A stretch of 64,000 bases of DNA from Zantedeschia hybrid cultivar (GCA_030544215.1 JARZZO010000012.1:39347194-39411193); one strand, 5' to 3'; positions 20,529 through 33,170 are shown, counted from the first letter of the stretch. Program-made: numbers and translations. The notes: generated by a model not told the origin, from the letters alone.

Positions 20529-23500
20529 TGTAAGGGCTGAGGTTTTGGATTCGATTATTAGGTCGGTTTTGGTGTCAAACCTCTGAGTTTGGGCCATTGT
20601 AGGCCTAGTGCATGGCCTCTTAATCACCTCAAGCTGGCGAGACGTGCTTTTGAAAGGTGTCGGCTTTGGGGGACACGGTTTAGGAGCCATGTTGAAGGGG
20701 TGCGTAGTTGAGCATCGGGGCACATGTGTACGGCCCTGGTCTTGTCGTCTAAATGACATCGCACGTGGTTGATGCGATTCAGAGATCTACTAGTGTACAA
20801 TCCTGTCTCGTCGCCTAATTGGAATTGTAAGAATTGAGGTTTAGGATCCGATTATCGGGTCAATTTCGGGGTCGGATCCCTCAGTTTGGACCCTTGTGGG
20901 GTTGGGGCTTGGGTTCATTTTCGCGTCAAGCAAGCTCGATGCGGTTCAAACGGCGTCCGACGATGTGGACGCGTTTTAGGCTGTGCCACTTTGGCGCCAT
21001 GTGGGCTGGCTTTGGGCCGCAAGAGTACGGCCTCGGTCTTATCATCTGAATGGCGTCTTGCATGGACAACGTCATTTAGAGTACGACCCTGCTATGTCAG
21101 TGTACGGCCCGGACTTGTCATCTAAATGACGTCAGGCTTAGACGACGCGTTTTACCTAGCTTCAGTTTGACCCCGCGAACCCTCCCTCCTTTTCCTCATT
21201 CTCTCCTTTCCTCTCTCTCTCCTCTCTTCTCTCCGGCCTCTGGCGACTCATTTTCCCCTCCCCTTCCTTTCCTCTCCCCATTCCTCATCTCCCTCTACTC
21301 TATCAACCTCCTAACTTCTTCCACTACCACCACCACTTCCTCCGCAGCGCATTTCTCTCTGAACAGCGGCCGACATTCTGGTGGAGTAATGGCGTCTACG
21401 GAAGTACCGGCGGCGGCGTGTCGCATGGTGGTTCGGTGGCTTGGAGCTCAGAGCAGTTCGAGTAACCGGTAGGGTGACGATCCCTGTTGTATTTTGTTTA
21501 AAATTATATTTTTTCCCGCTTTTGGAACATGTTTAGGGGATCTTTAGGGCGAAAATGTTAACCTTGTAAATGAGGAATGAAGGGCTTTTAATGGGTATTT
21601 CGATTTTCCTCCTCATCCCCGTTTGTGTTATGTTTTTATTTGATTTGGGGAGAAATCCCATTTCTTTAACTCGGGAAAGGCCAGCAGGAGAACCTGTTGG
21701 CGAACGCTAAATGGTGTCTTCGGACAGCGACGCCTTTTTGAATGGCAGCTGCCCCCAACAATGCGATTTAGCTCGGTTCACTCCGGGCTGTGATTCTGTT
21801 TTTGTCGTTAATAGGCGACTAGGAATAGCGACGCCTTTTAAAAGGTGACTACATTCACGACGCGATTTAGGCCATATGCCGAGGCCCATTTTCACATGAA
21901 CCAGTTTAGCAGTCCTGAATGACGTCGGCCTTGCGCGACGCGATTCAAGACAGAATCTTATTAATTCCTACAATTAACGTGTGTTTACATTGATAGGTAG
22001 TTTGGTTAATTGCATGCTTGAAATCATGCTTGAGGATGATGATTTCTACGTGATCGGATCGCACCGTGTTGCATTTTGTGCGATCATGGGCCTAGAGTGA
22101 CAGTTGTTAGTGTTTAGGCACCCTGTGTCGATGTGGGAGTGACACGGCACCGGTGTAGGAGTGGTAGGGTGATGCCTAGATATAGGGTCACCTGGTGTAC
22201 CCCAGGGTATAGCTAGTACCGGTGTGGGAGTGGTACGTTCGAAGTGTCACTCGTGCTAGGGGAAGCAAAACCACCTTTAGTCTGTCAGGCTGAAATAGCC
22301 AGTGCGCTATCTAAGGGGTTGCTGTTTGGTCTTAGTGGGTCGGTGTTTTCCGCGTTCGGCCGTGTGACTTGTGCGTTTAGCCGAGACGCTAGTTATGGAC
22401 TCCGTGGTAGTGTGGTTTCAGAATCGTGCATGTTACTGTTATAAATGCCTGTATTTTATATTGAAATCTAGTAATTGTGTTACTACTTTATTTAGTTAAA
22501 TTGCCTATATTTGTGTATTGCACTTGTGGGTGTGTGTGTGGGGGTGATGGGGATCGAAGGGTCTCTATTGAGTCTTTTTCGATGAGACTCACCCCCTTGG
22601 TTTTCAGGTGAGGGTTCTAGGCAGGCATAGCGAGGAGAGTGTTGTCTTGTGTTGCGCGCCAGCAGCCGCTGTTCCAGGGTATGCCCCGATGTAGTTGTTA
22701 TTTCATTTTCTAGCCTGTACGCTTAATTATTTATTTTTTGTTGGAGTATGTAATTAATTGCTGAGTCAAGTCGAATTGTAATAATTTTTAATTTCTGCAC
22801 TTCCTTTACAATTCGATGCGATGTGAATGTTTAGCTTAGTTTATCATTTATTTTCCAGACTTATCGAGATCCTAGTTTGGCTCTAAATTTAATGATTCGG
22901 TACCCATTTAGTAATCGGATCTCCGATTATCGGGTGGCGGGTTGTTATAGGCGTCGTCTGGGAACGACGCATTTTAGGGTAATTCGATTTGACGCCCCGA
23001 GCCATCCCTTCTTTCCCTCATTCTCTCCTTCACTCTCTCTCTCTTCCCTCTCTCCGTCCCTTCATTTCCCCCTTCCTTTCCCCTTCCTCTTCTTCCTCTT
23101 CCACCACTCCAACACCTCTCTACTTCTCACCACTACCACCACCATCTCCTCTGTGGTACTTCACTCTCCAACGGCGGCCGACAACCCGGCGGAGTGACGG
23201 TGTCCATAGCGGTACCGGCAGCACATTGTAACGTGGTGGTTCGGCGACAAAGATCTAGGAGTTCAACTAATCGGTAGGGTGACGATCGTTGCACGTGATT
23301 CGTTTGATTTAAACCATGATTTCCTGCTTTGGAGCATGCTATGGAGGTGCGAGGGTTTTAGGTAGAATAAGCATGTTTAGGGGGCTTTTTGATGGAAATA
23401 CTCATTTTTATGAAATGGGGATTGGTCTTTTCAATATGGTTATCTGGATTCTCCCCTACCTTTTCAATTTGGCATTTTGGAGCGATTTAGGGGAGGAAAT

Positions 23501-23884
23501 CCCATGTTAAGGCTCGGTGAGACCAGAGGGGGAGTCTATTTTCAGGCACTAAATTGTGTCGACCATGGGTGATGCAATTTAGGCCCAGGACCCTCATATC
23601 CCGAGGCCAATTTAGGAGGAACCAGTTTAAGGCATTGAATGACGTCGACCATGAGCGATGCGATTTGTAAATCGTGTCGGCCATGAGCGACACGATTCAA
23701 GCCAAAGCCCTGTTATACCTATAATTAACATGTGTGTATATTGTTAGGCAATCTTGTTAAATGCATGCTTGAAATTATCCATTAAGGACTAGGATTTCTA
23801 TGTGATCGGAATCGCATTGTGTGTGTTTATGTGATTGTGGACCTAGTACAACTATGGTTGGTGTTTGACACCTTGTGTCGGTGT
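20529..23884 (+). repeat. 3' LTR of Tekay-1, split by a solo LTR and cut by the Ogre-like insertion
   Basis: The LTR starts TGTAAGGG at 20529, runs to 20825, resumes at 22950-22955 and continues to 23884, where the Ogre-like LTR begins. The missing 3' third should lie beyond the window. It carries several copies of the 28-bp inverted-repeat module (arms starting 20622, 20653, 20752, 23552, 23638, 23670) and a pyrimidine-rich stretch (about 23000-23110). Confidence 0.85.
20826..22949 (+). mobile_element. Solo LTR of a Tekay-like element
   Basis: This 2124-bp unit runs from TGTAAG to TTATA (a worn TTACA). It lies inside a related LTR, with GGCGT at 22950-22954 and a worn copy GGAAT at 20821-20825. 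No primer site follows its end, so it is a solo LTR. It contains 28-bp modules with arms starting at 20919, 20949, 21049, 21125, 21710, 21741, 21811, 21841 and 21918. A related uninterrupted LTR begins at 62276. Confidence 0.85.
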
Positions 23885-25083
23885 TGTAGACATGCTAATT
23901 TTGACATCATATTGAGTAAATTTCATATCATAATGATAATGCCCCAAAATAGTCTGATTTGTAGTCATTAATTAATTTTTATTAATTTTTTTCAGAATTG
24001 ATTGCATCACATCACCTATGAACGACGCCATTTAGATTTCTAGCAGAAATCAGTTCGGAATTAAAATCACTAAATTTAGGAGGATTTAACCGAATAGCGC
24101 CGCCTCTGGACGATGCCATTTAGGTCCTAATCCGTCTAAATTTATAATTTCTAATTCGAATTAATTTCCTAATTATCTAAAGCATGTCGCTTATGTACAA
24201 CGCAATTTAGGTTTCCTTATGCATTTCAGTTTCTCTTTTCCAAATTTTTATTGCGTTATTTAGCTAAAAGGCGTCTTGTTGTGGCGACGCGATTTAGCTA
24301 ACTTAAGCTAATGATGATTTGGCCGAGGTTATCTTGTTTTCATGGTTGGAAGGGTCTCAAACTCTTCATGTTGATCCAAAGGCGGCCGTGGAGGCACGTG
24401 AGCGTCTTTAACAAGCCCTAAGACCTAAAATTATATATACCCATCATATAGCTATTGGACAAGGGTTGTTGAAGCTTGGGAATTGAAGGATTAGAGTTCT
24501 TCTTCAAGGTTTTCTGGAGCACTCTGGGAAAAACGTGGACAGCAACTCTTCTTAATCCTCTTCCTTCATTGAAGATTAAAAAAGACCCAAGGCTTCAAGG
24601 GGCCATCAATCACTCTTTCTCTTAGTTCCTTTATAGTTTTTCCATGGTTTAAGCATAGTTAATCACTGTTCTTTTTATCATCAAAATTATACTCTTCATC
24701 ACATGTTCATCACTCCATGGTTTAACACATACACATTCATCTTTTTCCAATCCCACATGCATAGGGTTTTAAAGAGCACAAACTAAGTGAGTGATCTTAA
24801 TTGAGTTGCATCTTTAGAATCTTTGATAGAATAGATACTACATCTTCTTTAGTTCTAATAGAATTTTTCTTCTTTGTTTAATCTTTCTTGCAAGGGAATC
24901 AAAGATCAAAAAAAGGAGATCAAAAGAGAGTAAACAAAGGACAAACCACAAATCTATCAAAGCAAGGACAAGAACGAAAATGGCTCATTTTCTTTAGTTT
25001 GCCAAAGAGAGGGAATCAAGGACTCAACATCTCTCAAGTTAGAAAGGTAAGGCTACTTTTTTTACTTTTTTCGAAACTTTACA
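23885..25083 (+). repeat. 5' LTR of the Ogre-like element
   Basis: The start TGTAGACATG at 23885 is set by loss of similarity to the Tekay LTR. The end TTTACA at 25083 is set by the primer-binding site five bases on. A TATA-like run lies at 24432-24439. Four copies of the 28-bp module start at 24005, 24093, 24180 and 24267, a near-constant 87-88 bp spacing. With no second LTR in view the 5' border is an inference. Confidence 0.75.
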
Positions 25084-25088
25084 GTTTC

Positions 25089-25104
25089 TGGCGATCACGT
25101 TTCC
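25089..25104 (+). other. Candidate primer-binding site of the Ogre-like element
   Basis: TGGCGATCACGTTTCC begins with TGGCGA, as in the arginine-tRNA-type primer sites used by Ogre-group elements, and sits just after the LTR end. The 3' part departs from that consensus. Confidence 0.55.
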
Positions 25105-26118
25105 TTTAATTTTTAATAGTTTTATTCATCATATAAACAACATAAAATTCATAATAATCACACACATGATTCGAGCACCCACAGCTTTTTGACGATTACG
25201 GCGGAACTTGGTCTTGCCATCTTTTAATATTTTTTTCTTACTTTTTATCATCGGACACCCACGGTGCACCACTTGTGTCCCTTGGGCATGTTTTTACCAA
25301 TTGGTGAGTTTGGTACGTTTATCTACGTCCACATCCCTTTGTGGCAAGATTTTGCCCTCCCTTGATCAATTAAAATATTGTGAGTGTGATAGGAAGAGTG
25401 TGTATTTGATTGAGTTCTATGTTCGTTTACATGATAATAAACCTGTTTGAACTAAGTTTTTGCATGATCTATTAGCTTATGTTTACATTCATAACTTGGG
25501 AGGGGATTGTCCCCGTAATTGCTCTCTGTTTACTGTTTTTTTGGTCTCTGAATAGCGTCTTGGGTCAGTGACGCGAGTCAAAACGTGTCGCTTCTCGCAG
25601 ATGCCATTTAGGTCATTTTGCCTGCCTGCGCTGCTGCCTGAGGTTCTGTGAAGAGAAGTTTCTGTCTTGAATAGCATCGGTGAACAACGACGCGATTTAA
25701 ACAGTTTCTTCTCTTGCTCTTCAGCCCTCAGATCTTTGATCCTTTTTATACCTATATTTATCTATATTACATTAGAGGCCATCCAGGCCGCAGGTCATTT
25801 GCATCGGGGCTCATCCCCCTTCTATAGGAACACCTTTCTTAGCATCCTCACCTTTCTCTGATTGGGTTGGTCCCTCGATCAGACTAGAGTGGTTGGTGTT
25901 AAGACCTCCATAAGTCCCCAAAATAAGGGAATTCCTCCTTGATCATCAGGCAGGTTGTACCAATTGAAGTCCTGGTTAGTTGTTCGTAACGTTGTGAGAG
26001 AACCATAGAGTATAATGATGGAAAAACTTGAACTGAAACTAGGATCCTATCCCGTTAAGTGAATTTGTATTTAAAAATCTAAATAATTCAACAAGAAATC
26101 TAAAGATAATGTAACCAT
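25105..26118 (+). other. Leader of the Ogre-like element
   Basis: About 1 kb without a convincing gene. Three further 28-bp modules start at 25551, 25581 and 25670. The ACCAT at 26114-26118 is the left target duplication of Copia-2. Confidence 0.7.
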
Positions 26119-27660
26119 TGTTAGTTTTAGGTGGCCTAGAAGCCAACCTGACTATGTAAATCTCGTTCATTTATTAATATAATGGCATAATATTCATTAT
26201 GTGTAAATTGCATTAATTATCGTTTCATAATGAAGTCTATGAATATGTGCTATAGTGATCATATTATGATGAGATCATACTAATGAGACTGATCACTTAA
26301 ACACACATATTCTTAATCGTTCCTAGTCGGAGGATATCCGAGAAGGACATCGGATATCCGGTTAGACTAGTACAGATTACTCCTGCTCATATGATGAGGG
26401 TGACTGATCTCATAAGTCACTTGTGTGGAGACACTAAGGCGAATATGTAGGTGCTCATTGGAGAATGAGTTCACTAAACTGATCCGACTGAATCGCTGGA
26501 TGGTATTGTACCTCACTGTCAACCAGTTTGATTCTATTGTCGCAGTTGCGTGGATGGTCCTCGGACCTGAGACACCAAGGACACCTTGTCGGTAGACTTC
26601 TGTGCTTTGACCTTGCTTCTCTAGCCACGGGATTCTAAAATGCCAAGGATTGGGTACAGCGGAATACCGTTGAAGGGAATTGTGTGTCAATAAGGAATCA
26701 TTCACTCTCGGTACTTAGAGAGAGAATGCTGTAGGAAGGATGCGCAGAAGTCCCTAGCCAGGGCGGACGATAATATCAGGAAAGGAGTTTTTCGATATTT
26801 ATCAGTGGCATCCAATCCAAGTGAGTCGACCGGTTAGGGTTTGGCAGCACGCCATACCCTGAGTTGACTCGAGAGCATTATACGAATGAAGGATTATATC
26901 TACGTGGTAACTGTCGGCGGAAAGGTTTTAAGAGTGGGTTGCTTAACCCCGATACCTTCCGGGTTCACGCAGTGTTGCTTGGCACCCAACGTAATCGGAG
27001 GCCCGGTCGAATTCGATGTGCGACATCAATTTGATTGATTAATTAATTAATAAAGGGTTATTAATTGATTAATAAAGGCAGTGAAGAGTCACTGGGCTTG
27101 TTGGGCCATTAACTGGACTGGTAATTAGGCCTAGAGGGTCACATGCAAATGATTCTTAAGGAGATGGATAAATAAGTGGGTTTTATATAAACTGGGGGTT
27201 TTTATGAAAAATCACGCGGTTAGTATAAAACATAGTGAACGGGCTGAGCAGGCCAAGCTGCTGCTAACCCTAGTCGCCCCTCCTCTGTTTCTCTCTCTCT
27301 CTGGTGTCCAGACAAATCCATATCTGCTCCGCCGCTTCTCCGAATCCCGTTCGACGGGAAATCGTCCGCGCATTGCGGCGATCGTTGCGGCGACCGGCGG
27401 AGGTTTCGTGGGCTGCGAAGAACGAGGAACGTGAGGATATCCATTGCGAGGAGGATCGCATGGACTTCGCTAAAGACCGGGCACTTGCGCGGCTTGCGGT
27501 GTCGCACCGACGGATCAAACGGTTGTGGATTCGAATCCGCACACAGTGAGAAAAGATAATCCGATTATCGTGTTTTTAGTTTTTTGAAATGGGAACGGAT
27601 CTCTGTTTTTATTTTATTTTCCGTTGTGCGTGAGATCTGGAGAAACCCGAGAACCCAACA
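26119..27660 (+). repeat. 5' LTR of Copia-2
   Basis: The repeat is 1542 bp. A TATA box (TATATAA) at 27184-27190 follows the block GGCCTAGAGGGTCAC (27129 onward). The CT-rich run at about 27288-27302 lies in the predicted transcript start region. The stretch 26903-26920 has the ACGTGGTAAC core shared by all the copia LTRs. Confidence 0.95.
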
Positions 27661-27661
27661 G

Positions 27662-27674
27662 TGGTATCAGAGCC
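27662..27674 (+). other. Primer-binding site of Copia-2
   Basis: TGGTATCAGAGCC matches initiator methionine tRNA over the usual length and begins one base after the LTR end. Confidence 0.93.
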
Positions 27675-29498
27675 ATGTTCCACTGTTTCTCGTCCCGTTT
27701 CGATCTCCTAATTTTATTTTATTTTTTTCATGAGTTATTCCATGCTTTAAAACTCGAATTTTTGCTGAATATGTGTTCATGAGATGAACACAAATAATCG
27801 GTTTATTATTCTGCAATTTTCAGATTTTATTTGGGGGTTTTGTGTTCTTCGTGGGACGATGAACGGGGTGTTTTCGACGGCTTTATACGGGTTTCTCAAG
27901 TGTTGGGATGGCAGCCCGGATGCCCGGATCTTAAGGTGATAGTCACCACTGTACATCCGATATTTTTGTCGGCGCCGGAGTGCCCTTGGAGGGCTGCATA
28001 ATCAAGCCCTAAGTCGGGTTTTTGAAACCTAAAAAACCTGCAACTCCAGCTGCCGCCACCCACTTGCGTTTAAGGCGTCGGGTATCTGGCAGGGAGGAGC
28101 CAGGCGGGCCGGTCCTGAGCCGGTTCGGACCGGCTCGGCCGGACCCGGCTGGGGCCAGGGACGGCTAAGTCATGGCCGCACCCTGGTCCAGACCCTGGCT
28201 AAGCCAGGGTCCGAACCCATGGTTGGGTTGAACCCGTTTTCTTTTGTCCTATTTATAAACCCCTTTAAACCCCAATTAAAACCCCAATGCCCATTTAAAA
28301 TAAAATTGAAAATAAGTTTTAAAATTCAAAACAGTTTTGAAATTTAAATTTATTATTCAATTATTTTATGGGCTTAAAATGATTTTGAATCATTATCAAA
28401 ATATTAAGAATTAGATTGATTAATTAAAGGTTAAATATTAATTTAATTGTTAAATTAATAATTAACCTTAATTTAACTAATTTAAATGTTAAATTAGTTA
28501 TTAATAGTTATTAGTCTAATTGTTGGATTATTAACTACTACCTCAACTAATTGTTAATTAATATTTGAGTTAGTTATTAATTTAATTGTTAAATTAATAA
28601 TTGACTTAAATGACTAATTTAAGTGTTAAATTAGTAGTCTTTAATTATTATTGTTAGCTATTGATTTAAGGGTTAAATTAATGATTAACATTAATCTTCT
28701 AATCTAATAGTTAGATTAGTAATTATTAATTAATTAAAGTTAATTGTTAATTTAAGTGTTAAGTTTATAATTAACTTTAAATTGACTAATTTAAGAGTTA
28801 GATTAGTAGTTAATTAATAATTGGAGTTAATTAATAATTTAAGTGTTAAATTGATAATTAACTTTAATGGACTAGTCTAAGAGTTAGATTAGTTATTAAT
28901 AGTCTAATTGTTAGATTATTAATGGGGTTTAATCTAAATGTTAGATTATTAGAATTGTTCTAATTAGCATGGAATAATCTTAAATTATTAATTTGGATTG
29001 TGTGCACATGTGATGTGTGTTTTTGATGCTTTTAAATTTGATTTGATTGAATGATAAGTTAATTAAAAGTATTTTCGAAATTCAAATACCAATTTTGATT
29101 GGATCCCAGCTTTTTAAAAGTCAAAATTATTTATTTTGAAAACTCTTTTATTTTAGTCATGTGCTGCGCGCTATATCATGTGTGGATGTTTAAAACACAT
29201 CGTGGTCATGGATATGCACTTATTTAATTATTCATGTGATGAATGATGTGTTTATGTAGATCGTAGATGAATGATGAATATTTATTAACTGTTAATAAAT
29301 AGAGATCTGCGAATCTCTCCTTCTCTCCTTCTCTGATGTACTTCTACCTCCCTCTCTTTTGTACTCGCCATAAGGTTTTCTTCTAATTACATGTAATTCT
29401 AAAATTAATGTAATATGATCGAGGCAACCGAGGAAGGAGAGAGGATGATCTACAGTTGCAACCAGGAAGGCGAAAAGATAGAGATCTCTTGCCTATGC
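27675..29498 (+). other. Copia-2 leader, first part
   Basis: The order is a short conserved region, a GC-rich block (27950-28240) with a perfect palindrome (ACCCTGGCT and AGCCAGGGT, about 28194-28212), the AT-rich hairpin array, and a conserved segment ending at TATGC (29494-29498), the left target duplication of the nested minus-strand element. The leader continues at 47789. No conserved open frame. Confidence 0.8.
28430..28990 (+). repeat. Array of AT-rich hairpins in the Copia-2 leader
   Basis: About thirteen units follow one another at roughly 40-bp spacing. Arms vary on the theme YTAATYTAA / TTARATTAR around a 3-nt loop (TTG, ATG, GTG, GAG, TAG). Changes in one arm are mostly matched in the other. 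The last unit is ATTAGAA / TTCTAAT. Confidence 0.85.
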
Positions 29499-31021
29499 TG
29501 TTGGGATCCGGGCGTGACGCGAAGAATGCAGAAACGAAAAACAAAATTCATCCCGCCCGATGCCCGTTGATCCGATTCAGAACGAAAAACTCAAACCGAA
29601 AAACGGATCGAAATCTGATTACCGTGTGTGGATTTGAATCCGCTTCCGTCTCGGTTCCGTCGAGGCGATGCCGCGAGCCGCACAAGCGTCCGGCCTCTAG
29701 CGATATCCATGCGATCCTCCGCAGTGGTTCGTTCTCGATCCCTCGTCCGTATCAGCTCGCTCGCTGAAGATCCGTCGCCGCAACGATTGCTGAAATCTCG
29801 CCGACAGGAATTCTCGACTTTCGGGAATCACACGCGGCGGAGACGGAAACTGTTCTGGCGCCTCGAACGGGGCGCCCAGAGGAGGAGAGAGAAAAGGAGG
29901 GATGACGGCTAGCAAGGGGAAATCTTGGAGCTTTGCCCAGGGTTTCTCAACAACGCGTATATATATTAAGTCGGCGCGACTTTTCACAAAAGTCCCCGAG
30001 TTAATATAAATCCCACTTATGTACCACCGACTGAGAATCTTATTACGTGTGACCCTCTAGGCCCATTTATCAGTCCAATTTTCAGCCCGTTAAGTCCAAT
30101 AACTAGTTATTGACTTATTGTACTTAATTAACGTCTAGATATTAACTAATTACTTAACCGAATTATCATCGCATGTAAATTCGGTCGGACTTCCGATCAA
30201 GTTGGGTGCCAAGCAACACCGCATGATCTCGGAAGACAATGGGGTTCAACAACCCACTCATGGAACCTGTCCGTCCATAGTTACCGCGTGACTATAATCC
30301 TTCATTCGCACAATGCCCTCGAGTTAACCTAGGGTATGGTCAACTGTCAAACCCTAGATAGTCAACTCAGTTGAATCAGACTCCGCTGTACAATATCCGA
30401 AAACCTCTTTTTCTGATATTGTTTCTACTCTGGCCAGAGACTCCTGCGGATCTATTCTAGAGCATTCTCTCTCCGGTTACCTAAGAGCGAACGATCCTTT
30501 ATTGAACACATAATCACCTCCGAAGGTCTTCTGCTGGACCCGATCCTTGACTATTAGAGATCCCGTGAATAGGGATTCGTAGGTCAAGGTCAAAGTCTAG
30601 AAGTCCACTGACAAGGTGTCTTTGGTGTCTCAAGTCCAAAGATCAACCACGCCACTGTGACTATGAATTAAGTTGATTGACAGTTAGGTAAATTACCATT
30701 CGGCGATTCATGTCGGATCAGTTCAGTGAACTCATTCTCCAATGAGCACCTACCTGTACTAGCCTTACCGGATGTTTGATGTCTTTCTCAAACATCCTAA
30801 GACTAGGAACAATTAAGAATATGTGTTTATAAGTCATCAGTCTCATTATTATGATCTCATCATAATCTGATGACTATTGCACATATTCATGGACTTCATT
30901 ATGCACAATTACAAATATGCCAATCTACATAATGAATTTAATGCCATTGATTAGTGAACCAGATTGAAATAGGTGTCTTATGATTGGCTTAGAGGACACC
31001 TATATCCATCAATCTTCCACT
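29499..31021 (-). repeat. 3' LTR of the outer decayed copia element
   Basis: 1523 bp. It matches 46202-47788 but lacks a ~60-bp stretch near 30752, where the partner (around 47457-47535) has a block between ACCTAC and CTGTACTAGCC. Confidence 0.93.
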
Positions 31022-33170
31022 TGGACTCAAGCCAATCACTTTCGCATTTGATCTCCATCAAATCTAAGTGATGCTCACATAAATTCTGTGACTAAGACTT
31101 GGCTAGGGATCTGCTAAATTATCTATAGATGGAATATTTTCCATTATGTTATTTCCTCTTAATCCTTTGTCTCTGAACCTGTGAAAGAGCCTCAGAATGT
31201 TCTGCAACTTCTAAAGAGACCATGGCTCGATCACACAATTGATCGCTCCCACTGTTGTCCTACAACGAGGGGATGGTATCAGAGACCTTTTAAAACTACA
31301 TATAGTTCAGGGATGAACCTTTTCATCCATACTGTTCTAATAACAGTATCACTGGTTTATGTCGTCCCCTTAATATCGAGTTCTAGATTGGAACTCTTCA
31401 AATCCATTCCTTTCTACTAGAAAATTGAATCCATTATTTGACTTGAAATTTGAGTCAGTGCGACCTCATAGTTTCAAATCATCCTCTCCATATACGTGAA
31501 TGCATCCTTAGTACTTCTCAAGCGCTTAATGGTACATTTCACTCCTGTATCCTTTAAGAAATCTTTTCTTTAAAGGAATAAATTCCATATTTCAACAATT
31601 GAAATTTGTTATGAAATTTATGTCAAACATCTTGACATGCAGGTCAATATAATATCCCCACCTATCTATCTTAATAGATTCGTATTTCTAATACGTAAGC
31701 TATTATAACTAAACTTATTATGGAAGAAAACATGGTTAACAATGCTTTCACTAATAGCAACATCCATAAGTCATTCTTAATGACTTTGATGTTATTATCA
31801 TAAAGCATTACTAAAGCGACCGTGCTCCCACTGTCATTTCTGAACACACACAATCCGTGATCATTCTTAACGATCACATAGTATTAAGTCAAAACTTTTA
31901 TTACAACTTAAGAAGTTTCAGTTTAATTCAAAATAATTTTGAAATCATAACTTGTTTCCTGGACATTCTCAAAGCTTTAAAGGGGTATCATATACATCTT
32001 TACCTCAATCACATTGAGAGAGCACTTTTAATATCCAACTGTCATCATCTCATAATAATGATATGCAGTATTGACAACTTATCAATCTCAAAGTTGTAAT
32101 TACAGAGAGTATCATTATCATAGATTTTAGATTATAATCTATTTTGAGCTCCTCTCACCCTACTAAATCAGATATGTCAAACATATCCTTTTAGTCACTA
32201 AGAGAATCTCAAAAATCTATAAAGCTCTCTGATGTGTGTTATGAGTAGTTCCAAACAATTAAAGATTATCTTATAATCTTATGTTAATTTGTGGGTTTAG
32301 AACATCTTCTAGTTTTATCTGCTCCCACTATCTTCTCTAAGGACATGTTCCTCTTCACGGAAGACAACTTTTAAGACGATAATTATTTCATTATCGTCTA
32401 GCCAATAAACATAATGTCCAAACTCTTTAGACATTCACAAATTCACATCACGATAATACCTAACTTTAAAAACAGGTTTGTTCATAATTCACATCTCATA
32501 TGAATTATTTAGTTTCCATATCTTATATGGACACACACTGACTTATTTGAAACCATCTTAAAAAATATGGACATCTAATGTTCATACTCATATTCAAAAG
32601 GACAAGAATTAGGCAAATCTTATAATGTATTGCACCATATCTTAATAAGGTGCAATTCCTCATTCTATCATATTGCTATGCTGCATAATGAGGATTAATC
32701 GAGCAAGGATACAATTATCCTCTTAATGATTTATATGAATCATATACTAAAATATCAGTTTCTTTGATCAAATCAAAAATTCTAATACTTCATATTGATC
32801 TTATATCTTAATATCTTATATGCATTCGACTTATACTACATTAAGTACATACAGCCGAATCATTCCAAGAGTAAACTATAAGGTAAGTCAATAGTAGTGA
32901 TTATCTTTGCCCTTTGAGCTGTTTACATCCATATGCATCAGCATCAATAATTTCTTATTGCACAGCCCTGTGTATAATACCATAGATAATCAAGATTCAC
33001 ACAGTTCATTTCTATAGGAGACTTGTGAATGTTCATCACATGAAATGTCACATCAAGAATCTATAGTACATTGACTGATTCGAACAACTATCATTCTTTC
33101 TTAATCAATGTTATTCTTGATATGCAACTAAATAACAGTTATTCAATTTCATATTTGACTCCTATAGATA
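31022..33170 (-). pseudogene. pol: Decayed pol (RT and RNase H part) of the outer element
   Basis: On the minus strand 31877-31671 reads as a copia RT segment: KNDHGLCVFRNDSGSTVALV, then YDNN (31802-31791) where the catalytic YxDD should be, ending LEIRIY, the usual motif after the active site. The RNase H end lies at about 31420-31181; an opposite-strand open frame there is only its shadow. The loss of both catalytic aspartates means no polymerase activity. The stretch ends at AGATA (33166-33170), the target duplication of the inner copy. Confidence 0.8.

Noticed and set aside
21167..21472. Possible small gene with a Ser/Pro-rich N-terminus inside the Tekay LTR (also near 22989 and 62508)
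   Set aside because: The frame is created by the pyrimidine-rich LTR tract; the predicted sequence differs by frameshifts between LTR copies.
31181..31420. Open frame beginning MKEPQNVLQLL, also present near 40382-40621 and 51562-51861 on the opposite strand of the element
   Set aside because: It is the antisense shadow of the copia RNase H region; its recurrence reflects conservation of the sense strand.
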